A DNA stretch of 64,000 bases from Pseudomonadota bacterium (GTDB lineage: Bacteria > Pseudomonadota > Alphaproteobacteria > Micropepsales > Micropepsaceae): assembly GCA_021851325.1 (NCBI GenBank), contig JAJZDZ010000013.1:1-64000 (forward strand), given 5' to 3'. This document shows positions 16,387 to 25,763 of this stretch, piece by piece. The position numbers and the translations under genes are program-made. The stretch's first letter is position 1. Each line of letters begins with the position of its first letter. A model generated the notes under the pieces. That model worked only from the letters and a program-made list of their open reading frames with translations. It was not told the origin of the DNA and ran no database searches.

Positions 16387-17585
16387 GCGCGGCAGCCCGG
16401 CGCGCGCCCCCGGCGCGCGCGCTCACCCTACTGAGCGGTGGATTTCGTCCCTTTTTCCTCGCGGCCGGGATCTGGGCGGCAGTGGCACTCGCACTCTGGA
16501 TCACCATGCTCACGACCCAGATGCGCCTGCCCAGCCGCTTTGATCCCCTGGCCTGGCACATCCATGAAATGCTCTTCGGGTTCATCATGGCCGCGATCGG
16601 AGGCTTCCTGCTCACCGCCATCCCGAACTGGACGCGCCGCCTGCCCGTCAGCGGTGCTCCGCTCGGCGGCCTTGCGGCGCTCTGGCTTCTGGGCCGCATC
16701 GCCTGCCTGATCTCCAGCTGGCTGCCCGTGTGGCTTGCCATCGCGGCCGATCTGTCCTTTCCGCTCGCCCTGACGGCCATCGTGGCGCGCGAACTCATCG
16801 CCGGCAAAGACCGCCGCAACATTCCCATGATCGTGCCCGTCATTGTGCTCACCATTGCCAACCTCCTGATGCACCTGGAAGCCAATGGCGTTGCCATTCC
16901 CGCAGGGCTGGGCTGGCGGCTCGGCCTCAGTGCCGTGCTCGTTCTGGTCTCGGTCATCGGTGGGCGCATCGTTCCGGGCTTTACCCGCAACTGGCTGTCA
17001 CAGCGTCGGGTCAGCGTACTTCCCGCCAAGCCCGGCCTTGCCGACCGCATCGCCCTTGCCAGCCTCCATCTGGGATTGTTTGCCTGGGCCTTCTTTCCCC
17101 ATCTTCCGGCCGCAGGCGTGGTCCTTATCCTGGGTGCCATCGCCAATCTCTGGCGCCTATTGCGCTGGCAGGGTGTGAGGACCTTCGCCGAGCCACTCCT
17201 CGTCATCCTGCATATCGGTTATGGCTGGCTCTGCGTCGGTGCGGCTCTGCTCGGAGCCTCGCTCCTCAGCCCGACAATCCCCCTGAGCGCGGGAATCCAT
17301 GCCATGACCATCGGCGCGGCCGGCACCACCATCCTTGGGGTCATGACGCGGGCTACGCGCGGCCATACCGGCCGCAAGCTTTCCTCAGACACCGCCACCA
17401 CACTCCTCTATGGCGCCGTGATGCTGGCCGCCATCTTCCGCATCATTGCTGCCTTCTCGCAGATCTGGGTCTTGCCACTGCTAAGTGCAGCGGCAGGGTT
17501 CTGGATCACCGCCTTCGTTCTCTTTGTTCTGCGTTACGGGCCGATGTTGTGTCGGCCACGCGAAGAGGTCATGCTCAGGACCTGA
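16383..17585 (+). CDS. nnrS: NnrS family protein
   Basis: 400 residues, ATGA overlap with the ferredoxin gene. It is a polytopic heme/copper membrane protein of about 12 spans. The opening [18 protein letters not shown], the [10 protein letters not shown] stretch and the later G[19 protein letters not shown] are NnrS hallmarks, with conserved His residues for metal. NnrS lowers NO-related iron stress in the cell, and its genes are usually under NsrR or NnrR. Position and neighbours agree with that role. Confidence 0.93.
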   Translation: MSAAARRAPPARALTLLSGGFRPFFLAAGIWAAVALALWITMLTTQMRLPSRFDPLAWHIHEMLFGFIMAAIGGFLLTAIPNWTRRLPVSGAPLGGLAALWLLGRIACLISSWLPVWLAIAADLSFPLALTAIVARELIAGKDRRNIPMIVPVIVLTIANLLMHLEANGVAIPAGLGWRLGLSAVLVLVSVIGGRIVPGFTRNWLSQRRVSVLPAKPGLADRIALASLHLGLFAWAFFPHLPAAGVVLILGAIANLWRLLRWQGVRTFAEPLLVILHIGYGWLCVGAALLGASLLSPTIPLSAGIHAMTIGAAGTTILGVMTRATRGHTGRKLSSDTATTLLYGAVMLAAIFRIIAAFSQIWVLPLLSAAAGFWITAFVLFVLRYGPMLCRPREEVMLRT

Positions 17586-18058
17586 TGAACGATATCGCCC
17601 TTGCTGTTGCCCTTCATATCCTCGCCATCGTCTGGTGGATCGGAGGCGTTGCCATGGTCACGACCGTGCTGCTTCCCGCCGCCCGGGCCATGGCCGATCC
17701 GCGCGAGGGCCTGGCCATGTTCCGGCGCATCGAAGAACGCTTCGCCTGGCATGCCCGCGCCGCCACCCTTCTGGCCGGTGCCAGCGGGCTCTACATGATC
17801 CTGGTGCTGGGGCTGTGGCCTTATTTCTTCGTGCCATCCTACTGGTGGCTCGATGCGATGGTGTTCGTGTGGGCGCTCTTTACCGTGGTCCTTTTCATCG
17901 CCGAACCGCTCTTTGTCGATGACTGGCTGGCAGCGCGCAGTACCAAGGCCCCTGCCGAGACCCTCCTGCTGCTGCAGCGTCTGCACTGGATCGCGCTCAT
18001 CCTCAGCGTCATTACCGTGCTGGGCGCCGCGGCCGGAGCCAATGGCTGGGCTTACTGA
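17585..18058 (+). CDS. Membrane protein of the NO-response operon (CopD-like)
   Basis: 157 residues, ATG overlapping the NnrS stop by one base (TGATG). Four hydrophobic helices are visible: residues about 5-30 (A-L-H-I-L-A-I-V-W-W-I-G-G-V), 58-78, 88-112 and 132-155. The H-I-L-A-I-V-W-W-I-G-G start with its single His, and the F-A-W-H-A-R-A-A stretch, resemble CopD-like heme/copper membrane proteins often found after nnrS. No enzyme motif is present. It is probably the last gene of the operon; its role beyond membrane redox or metal handling is unknown. Confidence 0.85.
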   Translation: MNDIALAVALHILAIVWWIGGVAMVTTVLLPAARAMADPREGLAMFRRIEERFAWHARAATLLAGASGLYMILVLGLWPYFFVPSYWWLDAMVFVWALFTVVLFIAEPLFVDDWLAARSTKAPAETLLLLQRLHWIALILSVITVLGAAAGANGWAY

Positions 18059-18079
18059 GTAAAGCGCGTCGGCCTCAGC

Positions 18080-18201
18080 CTCTGAAGTTTCAGAGTAGCT
18101 TGCGCCTTTGAGCCAAGCCCCTGGCAACAGGGGGCCACCGGCCGCGGATGGCTGCGCGCACAAGAGATCACCGCGCACACAGCAGATCACCGCGCGCAGC
18201 C
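18080..18201. repeat. Hairpins and short direct repeat between convergent operons
   Basis: Between the NO operon and the efflux operon lie CTCTGAA-GT-TTCAGAG (18080-18095) and 10-base arms GGCTGCGCGC (18150-18159) / GCGCGCAGCC (18192-18201) with a 32-base loop. The loop carries AGATCACCGCGC twice at a 19-base period (18165 and 18184). The first hairpin is well placed as a terminator for the plus-strand operon. The second may serve the other strand. Confidence 0.45.
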
Positions 18202-18247
18202 AGGGTGCTCGCTATGGCGCGAGACTCCCCGCGACCGCACGCAAGGA

Positions 18248-21200
18248 CTAATGGCCCCCACTGCGGCGGCGGATCCGACGCTCATTCCAGCGCTGGATCA
18301 TGAGGAAGAACAGCGGCACGAAGAAGATGCCGAGCAATACCGCGCTGATCATACCGCCGATGACGCCGGTACCGATATCGTTCTGGCTTGCGGCACCGGC
18401 GCCGGTTGCCACCGCAAGCGGCAGCACGCCGGCGATGAAGGCCAGCGACGTCATCAGAATTGGTCGCAGACGCAGGCGCGCCGCTTCCATGGCCGCACGT
18501 CTGGCTTCCTCGCCACGTCGGACCGCGAACTCTGCGAACTCGACAATCAAGATCGCATTCTTGGCCGACAGACCGATGGTGGTGAGCAGACCAACCTGGA
18601 AGAAGACGTCATCGGTAAGACCGCGGCCGAAGGCTGCCAGAAGCGCGCCCACCACACCCAGCGGAATGACGAGGAGGACCGAGAACGGCAGCGACCAGCT
18701 TTCATAAAGGGCAGCAAGGCTGAGGAAGACGACAAGCACCGACATCGCATAGAGCGCCGGGGCCTGCGAGCCGGAGAGCTGTTCCTGATAGGAGAGCCCC
18801 GTCCATTCATAACCGATGCCGGACCCGAGCTTGGCGACCAGATGTTCAATCACGGTCATCGCCGTACCGGAGCTGACGCCCTGTGCTGCCGAACCCTGGA
18901 TTTCGATCGCCGGGAAGCCGTTGTAGCGCTCGAGCGAAGACGGACCACTCGTCCACGATGTTTTGGCAAATTCGGAGAACGGCACCATGGTGCCGCTCGA
19001 ATTGCGGACCGCCCAGTCATAGAGGTCACTGGGCTGCATGCGATAGGGGGCATCGCCCTCGACATAGACGCGCTTGATGCGGCCGTCGTTGATAAAGTCA
19101 TTGACGAAGATGCCGGCCCAGGCTGCCTGCAGCGTGGTGTCAACATCCGTCAGATTGAGCCCGAGCGAAGTCGCCTTGAGCGGATTGATGCTGACGTGAA
19201 GCTGCGGGGTATCCGGCATGCCATTGGGCCGCACGCCCATCAGCTCCGGGTTCTTGGCCGCCATGGCCAGGAGCTCGAACTCCTTCTGTACCAGCCAGGC
19301 ATGGGTGTGATTGCCCCGGTCCTCGAGTTCGAGGTCAAAGCCCTGGCTTTGGCCGAGGCCCGGCACCGAGGGGGGAATCAACGGATAGATCTGGGCATCA
19401 CGAATTTTGGAGAACGCGCGATAGGCGGCCAGCACAATGCCCTGGGCACTGTTGGCAAAACCGGGACGCTTGTTCCAGTCCCGCAGATGGACGAAGGCCA
19501 TGCCGGCGTTCTCGCCACTGCCGGCAAAGCTGAAGCCAGCATTGACGAAGAGGTTCTTCACATTGCGCTTTTCGTCGACAAGGAAGAAGTGTTCGATCTG
19601 CTTGCCAACGGCCAGCGTCCGCGCCTGGGTTGCACCCTGGGGCAGCATGAACTCAACCATGATCATGCCCTGGTCTTCATTGGGCAGGAAGCTGGTCGGC
19701 AGCTTGACGAACAGCAGCACCAGCAGACCGACGACGCCCGCATAGACGAAGAGCGGACGCACCGGATGGTCGATCACCCACTCAAGGCGCCGGCGGTAGG
19801 CGGCGGTGCTGCGCAGAAACCAGTCATTGAACGCTCGGCCAAAGCGGTTGTGCGCAGCTTCCCCCCCCTTGTCGACGGGTTTCAGCAGTGTGGCGCAGAG
19901 GGTGGGGGTCAGGATCAGGGCGACGAAGATCGACAGCACCATGGCCGAGACGATGGTGATGGAGAACTGGCGATAGATCACACCGGTGGAGCCGCCGATG
20001 AAGGCCATGGGCAGGAACACGGCCGACAGCACCATGGCGATGCCGATGAGCGCGCCCTGGATCTCGTCCATCGACTGCATGGTGGCGTCGCGCGGCGTTC
20101 GTTCTTCCTCGCTCATGATGCGCTCGACATTCTCGACGACGACAATGGCATCGTCGACGAGCAGGCCGATGGCCAGCACCAGTGCAAACATCGTGAGCGT
20201 ATTGATGGTATAGCCAAAGGCAGCGAGCACCCCGAAGGTACCGAGGAGCACCACGGGGATGGTAATGGCGGGAATGAGTGTGGTGCGCCAGTTCTGCAGG
20301 AAGACAAACATCACCGCGACCACGAGCCCGATGGCCTCAAAGAGGGTGATGATCACATCGTGGATCGAAAGTCTTACGAACTTGGTCGTATCGACCGGGA
20401 ACGCCAGCTTGAGCTGGGGCGGCACCGATTTCATCAGCGAATCGGCGCGCGCGATCACCGCCCTTTCGGTGTTGAGGGCATTGGCGCCGGGCGCCAGCTC
20501 GATGGCGAAGCCGGCAGCCGGATGACCATTGAGCCGGCTTACCATGCCATAGCTTTGGGCCCCGAGCTGAACCCGGGCCACATCCCCCAGCCGGACCGTG
20601 GCGCCACTCGAGCTGGTGCGCAGGATGATGTTGCGGAACTGGGCCGGCGTCCGCAGGCGCGACTGCGCCGTCACCGTGGCATTCAGTTCCTGTCCGGAAA
20701 TTGACGGCGCAGCACCGATCGAGCCGGCCGGGACCTGGACGTTCTGCGCCTGGATCGCGGCAATCACGTCTGAAGGCATCAGATGGTAGGTGCGCAGCTT
20801 GAACGGGTTGAGCCAGATGCGCATGGCGTATTCGGTGCCGAATACCTGCACATTGCCGACCCCGGGAACCCGGGCAATCGGATCCTGCAGGTTACTCGCC
20901 ATGTAATTGGCGATGTCGATATTGGTGTAGGTCGAGGTCGGGTCATAAAGCGCCACCACCATCAGGAAGTTGGAACGGGCTTTGGCGACGGTGACGCCGA
21001 GCGCATTCACTTCGGGAGGCAGCAAGGGGGTGGCGAGCTGCAACTTGTTCTGTACCTGCACCTGATCGATGTTGGGATCGGTGCCGGGAGCGAAGGTCAC
21101 GGTGATATTGACGCTGCCCGAGCTGTCGCTGCTCGAGGAAAAGTACAGCATCCCGTCCAGGCCGGTCAGCTGCTGCTCGATAACCTGGGTGACGGAGTTT

Positions 21201-21373
21201 TCCACCGTCTGGGCCGATGCGCCGGGATAGTCGGCGTTGATCTGGATCGCTGGCGGGGCAATGTCGGGATATTGCTCGATCGGCAGGCCGATGATCGACA
21301 GCGCTCCGGCCAGCATGATGGCGATCGCAATGACCCAGGCAAAGATTGGCCGCTCGATGAAGAAGCGTGACAT
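18248..21373 (-). CDS. Multidrug efflux RND transporter permease (AcrB/HAE1 type)
   Basis: 1041 residues, the full HAE1 length. It is the inner-membrane pump of a tripartite efflux system, exporting hydrophobic compounds with proton antiport. The start M-S-R-F-F-I-E-R-P-I-F-A-W-V is diagnostic. The porter-domain stretch V-E-N-S-V-T-Q-V-I-E-Q-Q-L-T-G-L-D-G is present, as are the proton-relay Asp pair in TM4 (G-L-L-V-D-D-A-I-V-V-V-E-N) and the closing T-T-I-G-L-S-A-K-N-A-I-L-I-V-E-F-A. It lies six bases after the adaptor gene. No outer-membrane TolC-type gene is in the operon. Confidence 0.95.
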   Translation of the reverse strand: MSRFFIERPIFAWVIAIAIMLAGALSIIGLPIEQYPDIAPPAIQINADYPGASAQTVENSVTQVIEQQLTGLDGMLYFSSSSDSSGSVNITVTFAPGTDPNIDQVQVQNKLQLATPLLPPEVNALGVTVAKARSNFLMVVALYDPTSTYTNIDIANYMASNLQDPIARVPGVGNVQVFGTEYAMRIWLNPFKLRTYHLMPSDVIAAIQAQNVQVPAGSIGAAPSISGQELNATVTAQSRLRTPAQFRNIILRTSSSGATVRLGDVARVQLGAQSYGMVSRLNGHPAAGFAIELAPGANALNTERAVIARADSLMKSVPPQLKLAFPVDTTKFVRLSIHDVIITLFEAIGLVVAVMFVFLQNWRTTLIPAITIPVVLLGTFGVLAAFGYTINTLTMFALVLAIGLLVDDAIVVVENVERIMSEEERTPRDATMQSMDEIQGALIGIAMVLSAVFLPMAFIGGSTGVIYRQFSITIVSAMVLSIFVALILTPTLCATLLKPVDKGGEAAHNRFGRAFNDWFLRSTAAYRRRLEWVIDHPVRPLFVYAGVVGLLVLLFVKLPTSFLPNEDQGMIMVEFMLPQGATQARTLAVGKQIEHFFLVDEKRNVKNLFVNAGFSFAGSGENAGMAFVHLRDWNKRPGFANSAQGIVLAAYRAFSKIRDAQIYPLIPPSVPGLGQSQGFDLELEDRGNHTHAWLVQKEFELLAMAAKNPELMGVRPNGMPDTPQLHVSINPLKATSLGLNLTDVDTTLQAAWAGIFVNDFINDGRIKRVYVEGDAPYRMQPSDLYDWAVRNSSGTMVPFSEFAKTSWTSGPSSLERYNGFPAIEIQGSAAQGVSSGTAMTVIEHLVAKLGSGIGYEWTGLSYQEQLSGSQAPALYAMSVLVVFLSLAALYESWSLPFSVLLVIPLGVVGALLAAFGRGLTDDVFFQVGLLTTIGLSAKNAILIVEFAEFAVRRGEEARRAAMEAARLRLRPILMTSLAFIAGVLPLAVATGAGAASQNDIGTGVIGGMISAVLLGIFFVPLFFLMIQRWNERRIRRRSGGH

Positions 21374-21379
21374 GCGCCG

Positions 21380-22570
21380 CTACTGTCTCCCGATCTTGGT
21401 CGAGGTGCCACCGGCGCTGATGTATTGCGGCTGATAGGGCGGCAACGTCACCGTTTCGGGTTTGACCACCTGTCCGGGCTTGACCTTCTGCAGGCCTTCC
21501 ACGATCAGCCGGTCTCCGGCTTTCAGGCCCGAATGGACCAGCCACTCATTGCCGATGGCGCGACCGACAGTGAGGACGCGCATTTCGACCTTGTTGTCCT
21601 TGCCAACCACGAGGGCGGTGGGCTGGCCCTTGGGATTATGGGCAACACCCTGCTGGGGCGCGAGAATGGCGTGGGGATCCACGCCCTCTGCCACCTTGGT
21701 CTCGACAAACATGCCCGGCAACAGCATGCGATTGGGATTGGGGAAAATCGCCCGCAAAATCACCGAGCCGGTATTGGGGTCAACGGTGACATCGGCAAAC
21801 TGGAGCTTGCCCTTCTGCGGGTAAGCCGTGCCATCGGGCAACACCAGTTCGACATTGGCACTCATCTTCTGGACTGGTGTCAGCTGGCCTTGCGACACCG
21901 CCTGCTCCAGCTGCAGCAACTGGGCGCTTGACTGCGGAATATCGACATAGATGGGATCGAGGGTCTGGATGGTGGTAAGCGCCGTGCTCTGGTCGGCGGT
22001 GACGAGCGCGCCTGGAGTGACCGTCGAGATGCCGATGCGACCGGAGATCGGTGCGGTCACCTTGGTATAGCCGAGATTGATGCGTGCGGTTTCGAGATTG
22101 GCCTTGGCCTGCTCGATCGCCGCCTTGGCCTGATCGGCTGCAGCCTTGGCGTCATCATAGGTCTGAACGGCGATGGCATTGACCTTGAGCAGGCTCGCAT
22201 AGCGTTTAGCCTCGGCGACCTTGGTCACCGCATTGGCGACGGCGCTGGCCAGTGCCGCCTTGGCGTTGTCATAGGCGGCCTGATAGGGCTTGGGATCGAT
22301 CTCGTAGAGAACCTGCCCCGCCTTGACCTCGCTACCCTCCACAAACAGGCGCTTGAGGATAATGCCGCTCACCTGAGGGCGGACGTCGGAAATGGCATAA
22401 GGCACGGTGCGACCCGGAAGCTCGCTCGTGAGCAGAACCTTCTGGGCATGGATATTCACCACCCCCACATCCTGAGGCGGGGGGGCAAACTTCTGGTTCC
22501 CTGACCCACATCCGGTGAGGGCCAGCGCACCCAACATAAAGGCAAAGGCAAGATTCCGCCGGGCGCGCAT
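21380..22570 (-). CDS. Efflux RND transporter periplasmic adaptor lipoprotein (AcrA type)
   Basis: 396 residues from ATG at 22570, chosen for the AGGAG seven bases upstream and because the product then begins with a lipoprotein signal (R-R-N-L-A-F ... A-L-T-G-C-G). Domains follow the membrane-fusion-protein order. A lipoyl half carries P-G-R-T-V-P-Y-A-I-S-D-V-R-P-Q-V-S-G. A long alpha-helical hairpin spans about residues 90-160 (Ala/Lys rich). The second lipoyl half has G-Y-T-K-V-T-A-P-I-S-G-R-I-G, followed by beta-barrel and membrane-proximal domains. It links the AcrB-like pump encoded next to an outer-membrane channel. Confidence 0.95.
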   Translation of the reverse strand: MRARRNLAFAFMLGALALTGCGSGNQKFAPPPQDVGVVNIHAQKVLLTSELPGRTVPYAISDVRPQVSGIILKRLFVEGSEVKAGQVLYEIDPKPYQAAYDNAKAALASAVANAVTKVAEAKRYASLLKVNAIAVQTYDDAKAAADQAKAAIEQAKANLETARINLGYTKVTAPISGRIGISTVTPGALVTADQSTALTTIQTLDPIYVDIPQSSAQLLQLEQAVSQGQLTPVQKMSANVELVLPDGTAYPQKGKLQFADVTVDPNTGSVILRAIFPNPNRMLLPGMFVETKVAEGVDPHAILAPQQGVAHNPKGQPTALVVGKDNKVEMRVLTVGRAIGNEWLVHSGLKAGDRLIVEGLQKVKPGQVVKPETVTLPPYQPQYISAGGTSTKIGRQ

Positions 22571-23097
22571 CAGAGCTCCTGAACCGAAGAACGAACCATT
22601 CATTCGTTGCGCGCGCGTGGTAGGCGGTCGCAATTAGGCGGTCAAGTACCGCTTAACCTGAATATTGTACCGGAATTTGCCGTTACTCCCGTCAACTCCT
22701 GCGTTCTCAAGCACTTCCGCGGACGGGGCGAGCGGGCAAGCCTAGGATAATATGCCGTGGAGCTTGGCTGATCGGCCACAAACCCCGGGGGACTGGATCC
22801 CAAAACCCCCAGCCCGGTCATGTCCGCAAAGAAGGAGACTGGCAATCTGGGTCACGCAGAATTGAGCCTCTCCAGGGGAAGGATCGAGCCTGCAGTCCTG
22901 AAGCTCTGCGCCAAGACAATAGCCGCGTCCGCCCTCTTCATCACGCTTTCAGCGTAAACAACCAAGCTCGACGCGCAGCCTCCAAACCCCGCCTCGCCCA
23001 CCCGCCCTCCTAGCCTTGGACCAGGAGGGGCGCATGAACGGCTTCGCCGCCCGGCCTTTTGAGAAAGGTAGCGCAATTCCGAGCGAGACCAATCGCC
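22571..23097. other. Intergenic region, no clear gene
   Basis: About 530 bases upstream of the efflux operon and downstream of the small regulator. One 30-codon plus-strand frame (ATG at 23034, stop at 23126) has a strong AGGAGGGG ribosome site but runs antisense into the regulator gene and has no known relatives that I recognise. Otherwise nothing is seen. Confidence 0.4.
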
Positions 23098-23316
23098 TCA
23101 GAACAGATCACGGGGCGGGACGTTAAGGGCGGCAGCCAGCTTGTGAATATTCACGAGGCTGATGTTTCGCTCTCCCCGTTCGACACCGCCAATATAGGTG
23201 CGGTCCAGGCCTGCGATAAGCGCAAGATCCTCCTGCGAAATGCCGATCTCTTTGCGCAGCGCACGCACACGGTCACCAAATCGCCGCCGCACTTTCTTCT
23301 CGTCGAGCTCCCGCAT
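23098..23316 (-). CDS. XRE-type HTH regulator resembling restriction-modification controller (C) proteins
   Basis: 72 residues from ATG at 23316; longer upstream frames lack protein character. A single five-helix HTH: R-V-R-A-L-R-K-E-I-G-I-S-Q-E-D-L-A-L-I-A-G-L-D-R-T-Y-I-G-G-V-E-R-G-E-R-N-I-S-L, then N-I-H-K-L-A-A-A-L-N-V-P-P-R-D-L-F. That length and wording closely match controller proteins that time restriction-endonuclease expression. No endonuclease or methylase lies beside it; the type I system in this window is 16 kb away. It is probably an orphan regulator with its own operator at about 23347. Confidence 0.85.
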   Translation of the reverse strand: MRELDEKKVRRRFGDRVRALRKEIGISQEDLALIAGLDRTYIGGVERGERNISLVNIHKLAAALNVPPRDLF

Positions 23317-23342
23317 GGTTTGACTGAATGCGGGGATGATGT

Positions 23343-23365
23343 TAATAAGTCTACGGACTATGAGT
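23343..23365. promoter_or_regulatory. Candidate C-box upstream of the controller-like regulator
   Basis: On the minus strand the sequence reads CATAGTCCGTAGACTTAT, that is AGTC-CGTA-GACT with matching flanks. It lies 31-43 bases upstream of the regulator start codon. Controller proteins of restriction-modification systems bind AGTC/GACT boxes with a central CCGTG-like step, so this fits an autoregulatory operator. A weaker second AGT-GACT pair follows about 16 bases further upstream. Confidence 0.6.
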
Positions 23366-23463
23366 ATCATTCTGACTGCTGGCGATGATGCCTGACCAGT
23401 CGCAGGACGCACACACTGGGCTGATGACAATCTACCCAATGCTCAACTCTCAGAGCACCGATC

Positions 23464-23877
23464 ATGCAAGATGATGGGAAGGTACCCATGCTGCGAGAAT
23501 CTCAGAATCAGGAACCAGTGTGCTCTGTCGAGGGGCGCGACGATCCGTGTTCATTCGCTTCGGAGCGGCGTAGGATGCAGATCAGCCCTGACGGGGCCAG
23601 CGCATTTCATATCGCAGCTGACATGGAAGATGTTCTGTCAAAGATCGCCGATGCCGCCAAGGCGCTGATCCTTATCTCCATGGCCAAGGGGATCGATGAA
23701 CATGTGGCAGGTGCCGTTCATGGTCTTGGTGAGACCATCGCCAGTGCAACCGGTGACGCCCGGCAAATGGCCGAGGATATTACCCGCAAGACCTGGGGCT
23801 ATTTTCAGCCCACCGAACCAAATTCAGACCTGTCTCACCCGCCACAGCCCAGAAGCCGGATCGAGGTAGCCAGCTGA
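23464..23877 (+). CDS. Hypothetical protein, alpha-helical
   Basis: Up to 137 residues. ATG at 23488 is an alternative with GGGAAGG upstream, and ATG at 23578 another. The protein-like part begins near residue 38: D-G-A-S-A-F-H-I-A-A-D-M-E-D-V-L-S-K-I-A-D-A-A-K-A, an amphipathic helix with a G-L-G-E-T-I-A-S-A-T-G-D-A-R-Q-M-A-E-D-I region after it. It has no signal peptide or membrane span and no known family. It is divergent from the controller-like regulator, so it might be regulated from the same 150-base gap. Real gene likely, start uncertain. Confidence 0.55.
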   Translation: MQDDGKVPMLRESQNQEPVCSVEGRDDPCSFASERRRMQISPDGASAFHIAADMEDVLSKIADAAKALILISMAKGIDEHVAGAVHGLGETIASATGDARQMAEDITRKTWGYFQPTEPNSDLSHPPQPRSRIEVAS

Positions 23878-24000
23878 TTTTTGGCGGATAGGGTTCGCCA
23901 TGAAGGACAACATGCCGTCAACGTGCGGAACCAGTGCAAGCGCCCGGCCTGGGCGGATCGCAGGCAACCGCAACCCACGTCAAGGCCGGGACCTGCAATC

Positions 24001-24711
24001 TCAGCGTCTTGCTTTTGGCCTGCGGTGCAGATTGAGCAGCATCGGCTGTTCAAAAACATAGTCACCGTCCTTGGTGCGAGCAGCCTCAAACTTTGCCCGC
24101 ACCGCATCGGTCTCGACCTGGCTGCGCTGGATGTTGTTGAAGGTCTGGCCCGTGACCTGGTTCACGAAGGCGGCAAAATCGGTAAAGCGCGGATAGACGA
24201 AGTACTGGAACAGCTCCACGCTTTCAAAAAGCTTGTTGCTGTTGCGAGCGAGCGCCGCCTGCGCGGCATTACGCACCACGGTTTCATCATGGAAAGGACG
24301 CATCAGCGGAAAATGCGTCCCGGTCATGCCCGGCTCGACGATCCACAAAAAGCCGTCGGGCTTGAGAACCCGCGCGGCTTCGGCAAAGGCCGCGTCCATC
24401 GCCTCCATCGGAACATGGTGCAACGAGCGGAAGAAAAACACCCCGTCCATGCTCTGGTCGTCAGCCGGCAGCGCCTGTGCGCGGGCCTCGACAAACTGGA
24501 GTCCCTGCAGCGGTGCGGCGTTGCGGTTCTTTTCCGCCTGGACGGGATCAGGCTCGACACCGAGCACGGTTGCGCCACGCGCAACCAGTTCACGGTCCTG
24601 TGCACCGGACGCGCAGCCGACGTCGAGAAGTTTCAGTCCCTTGACGGCAAGAAGTCTGTCGATGGCTTCCAGATCATTCAGTCGACCAAGGTCTTTGCGT
24701 GCGTTTTCCAT
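24001..24711 (-). CDS. Class I SAM-dependent methyltransferase
   Basis: 236 residues with the Rossmann-like methyltransferase order. Motif I is L-L-D-V-G-C-A-S-G-A-Q-D-R-E-L (about residues 28-42). V-L-G-V-E-P-D ends strand 2, A-L-P-A-D-D-Q-S-M-D-G-V-F-F-F-R-S-L-H-H-V carries the motif II/III region of the Methyltransf_11 group, and A-A-R-V-L-K-P-D-G-F-L-W-I-V-E-P-G is the post-motif strand. It transfers a methyl group from SAM to an unidentified acceptor. It stands alone between short intergenic stretches. The family is certain, the substrate unknown. Confidence 0.9.
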   Translation of the reverse strand: MENARKDLGRLNDLEAIDRLLAVKGLKLLDVGCASGAQDRELVARGATVLGVEPDPVQAEKNRNAAPLQGLQFVEARAQALPADDQSMDGVFFFRSLHHVPMEAMDAAFAEAARVLKPDGFLWIVEPGMTGTHFPLMRPFHDETVVRNAAQAALARNSNKLFESVELFQYFVYPRFTDFAAFVNQVTGQTFNNIQRSQVETDAVRAKFEAARTKDGDYVFEQPMLLNLHRRPKARR

Positions 24712-24967
24712 GGTTCATCATCTTCAGATGGCAACGCCCGTCTACTAATCCAATCAGACCGGCAAATCCATCCTCGCGCCCTTTCGTCGCGCCTCCTGGC
24801 GCACTGGCGGCCTGAAGCATGCATTCCATGCTGCGAGCCGCTCGCAGTAATGTGCGCGACATCAGTGAACTTGAATGACAACGCACGCTTTTCGCCGCTG
24901 CCACCCATGCGTGAGGCCAAAGCACGTTCTGCGCCTGCCGCAAAGGAGCTTCGCTTGCGCCCTGCCT

Positions 24968-25651
24968 TCAGCCTTTGGCTACGCTCAGATCCAGCACGAT
25001 GGGATGATGATCCGACGGTCCCCGGTCAGCGACCTGCGCGATGCGGCAATCGATGCCGCGGGCCATGCAGCGGTCAAGACGGAAGGGGATGATGTTAGCG
25101 GTGTGGGTTGGCTGGCGCGGGCCGATATCGCGAAAGCCGCGCATGCGGATGGGACCTACCGCATTATAGTCGCCGATGATGGCCAAAGGTCCCTCTATGG
25201 TGCGCACGATGCGCAGAAGTTGCATCCGGTTCAGCAGCTGGCCATGGCTGAGATGCACATTGGCGAAGGTGAGGCCGGCAAAATTGATGATCTGCGACAG
25301 CCGTGGTGGCACCCGCCCCGGCATGCGGGAGACCGGCAGGGGCAATGCTGAGGGTGGCGGCAGGGGGCGCAAACTCCAGGCGGCCAGCCCATAGACCCGC
25401 CGGTCCATCGGCTCGCGGTAAAGGGTGCCACCAACAAGACCAGGCAAAGCTGCGACTTCAGCGGTGGCTTCCTGCATCAGCATAAGGTCGGGCTGGTAGC
25501 GACCAATCAGCTCGGCCACATCCTCGACCCCGGCGCCCACCAGGCGCAGGAGGTTCCAGCTCACCACCCGCAGCACTGACTGCGGGGAGCCGGATGGCTC
25601 CGCTGTCCTTATTCGCCCGATTGGCTCGTGCCCATTCAACCGCGCATCCAT
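24968..25651 (-). CDS. Endonuclease/exonuclease/phosphatase (EEP) family protein
   Basis: 227 residues from ATG at 25651; an upstream ATG at 25717 is possible. The EEP fold is recognised by V-V-S-W-N-L-L (Asn near the metal), P-D-L-M-L-M-Q-E-A (metal Glu), N-V-H-L-S-H-G-Q (catalytic His region), I-I-G-D-Y-N-A-V (Asp/Asn pair) and the terminal S-D-H-H-P-I (Asp-His). All catalytic positions are present. Members hydrolyse phosphodiester bonds in nucleic acids or phospholipids. Its gene is divergent from the cardiolipin synthase gene, a pairing often seen with EEP proteins of that operon type; the substrate is not known. Confidence 0.88.
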   Translation of the reverse strand: MDARLNGHEPIGRIRTAEPSGSPQSVLRVVSWNLLRLVGAGVEDVAELIGRYQPDLMLMQEATAEVAALPGLVGGTLYREPMDRRVYGLAAWSLRPLPPPSALPLPVSRMPGRVPPRLSQIINFAGLTFANVHLSHGQLLNRMQLLRIVRTIEGPLAIIGDYNAVGPIRMRGFRDIGPRQPTHTANIIPFRLDRCMARGIDCRIAQVADRGPSDHHPIVLDLSVAKG

Positions 25652-25763
25652 AGCCGGTATATGGAGTTGGGACCCCACGGCGTCAACGCGGAACTTTGCG
25701 CAACGGTTCACCTGCACACGGGCTTATGGTTTGGTCACACAAGAAGGCCGGGCCAGATCTGCC

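Noticed and set aside
18251-20704. 817-codon plus-strand open frame
   Set aside because: It is antisense to the AcrB-like permease, rich in His/Gln/Asp/Gly from codon-shadow bias, and has no domain. The permease on the other strand is certain.
23034-23126. 30-codon plus-strand frame with strong AGGAGGGG site
   Set aside because: A good ribosome site, but the frame is short, antisense to the end of the regulator gene and unlike known small proteins; not enough support to call.
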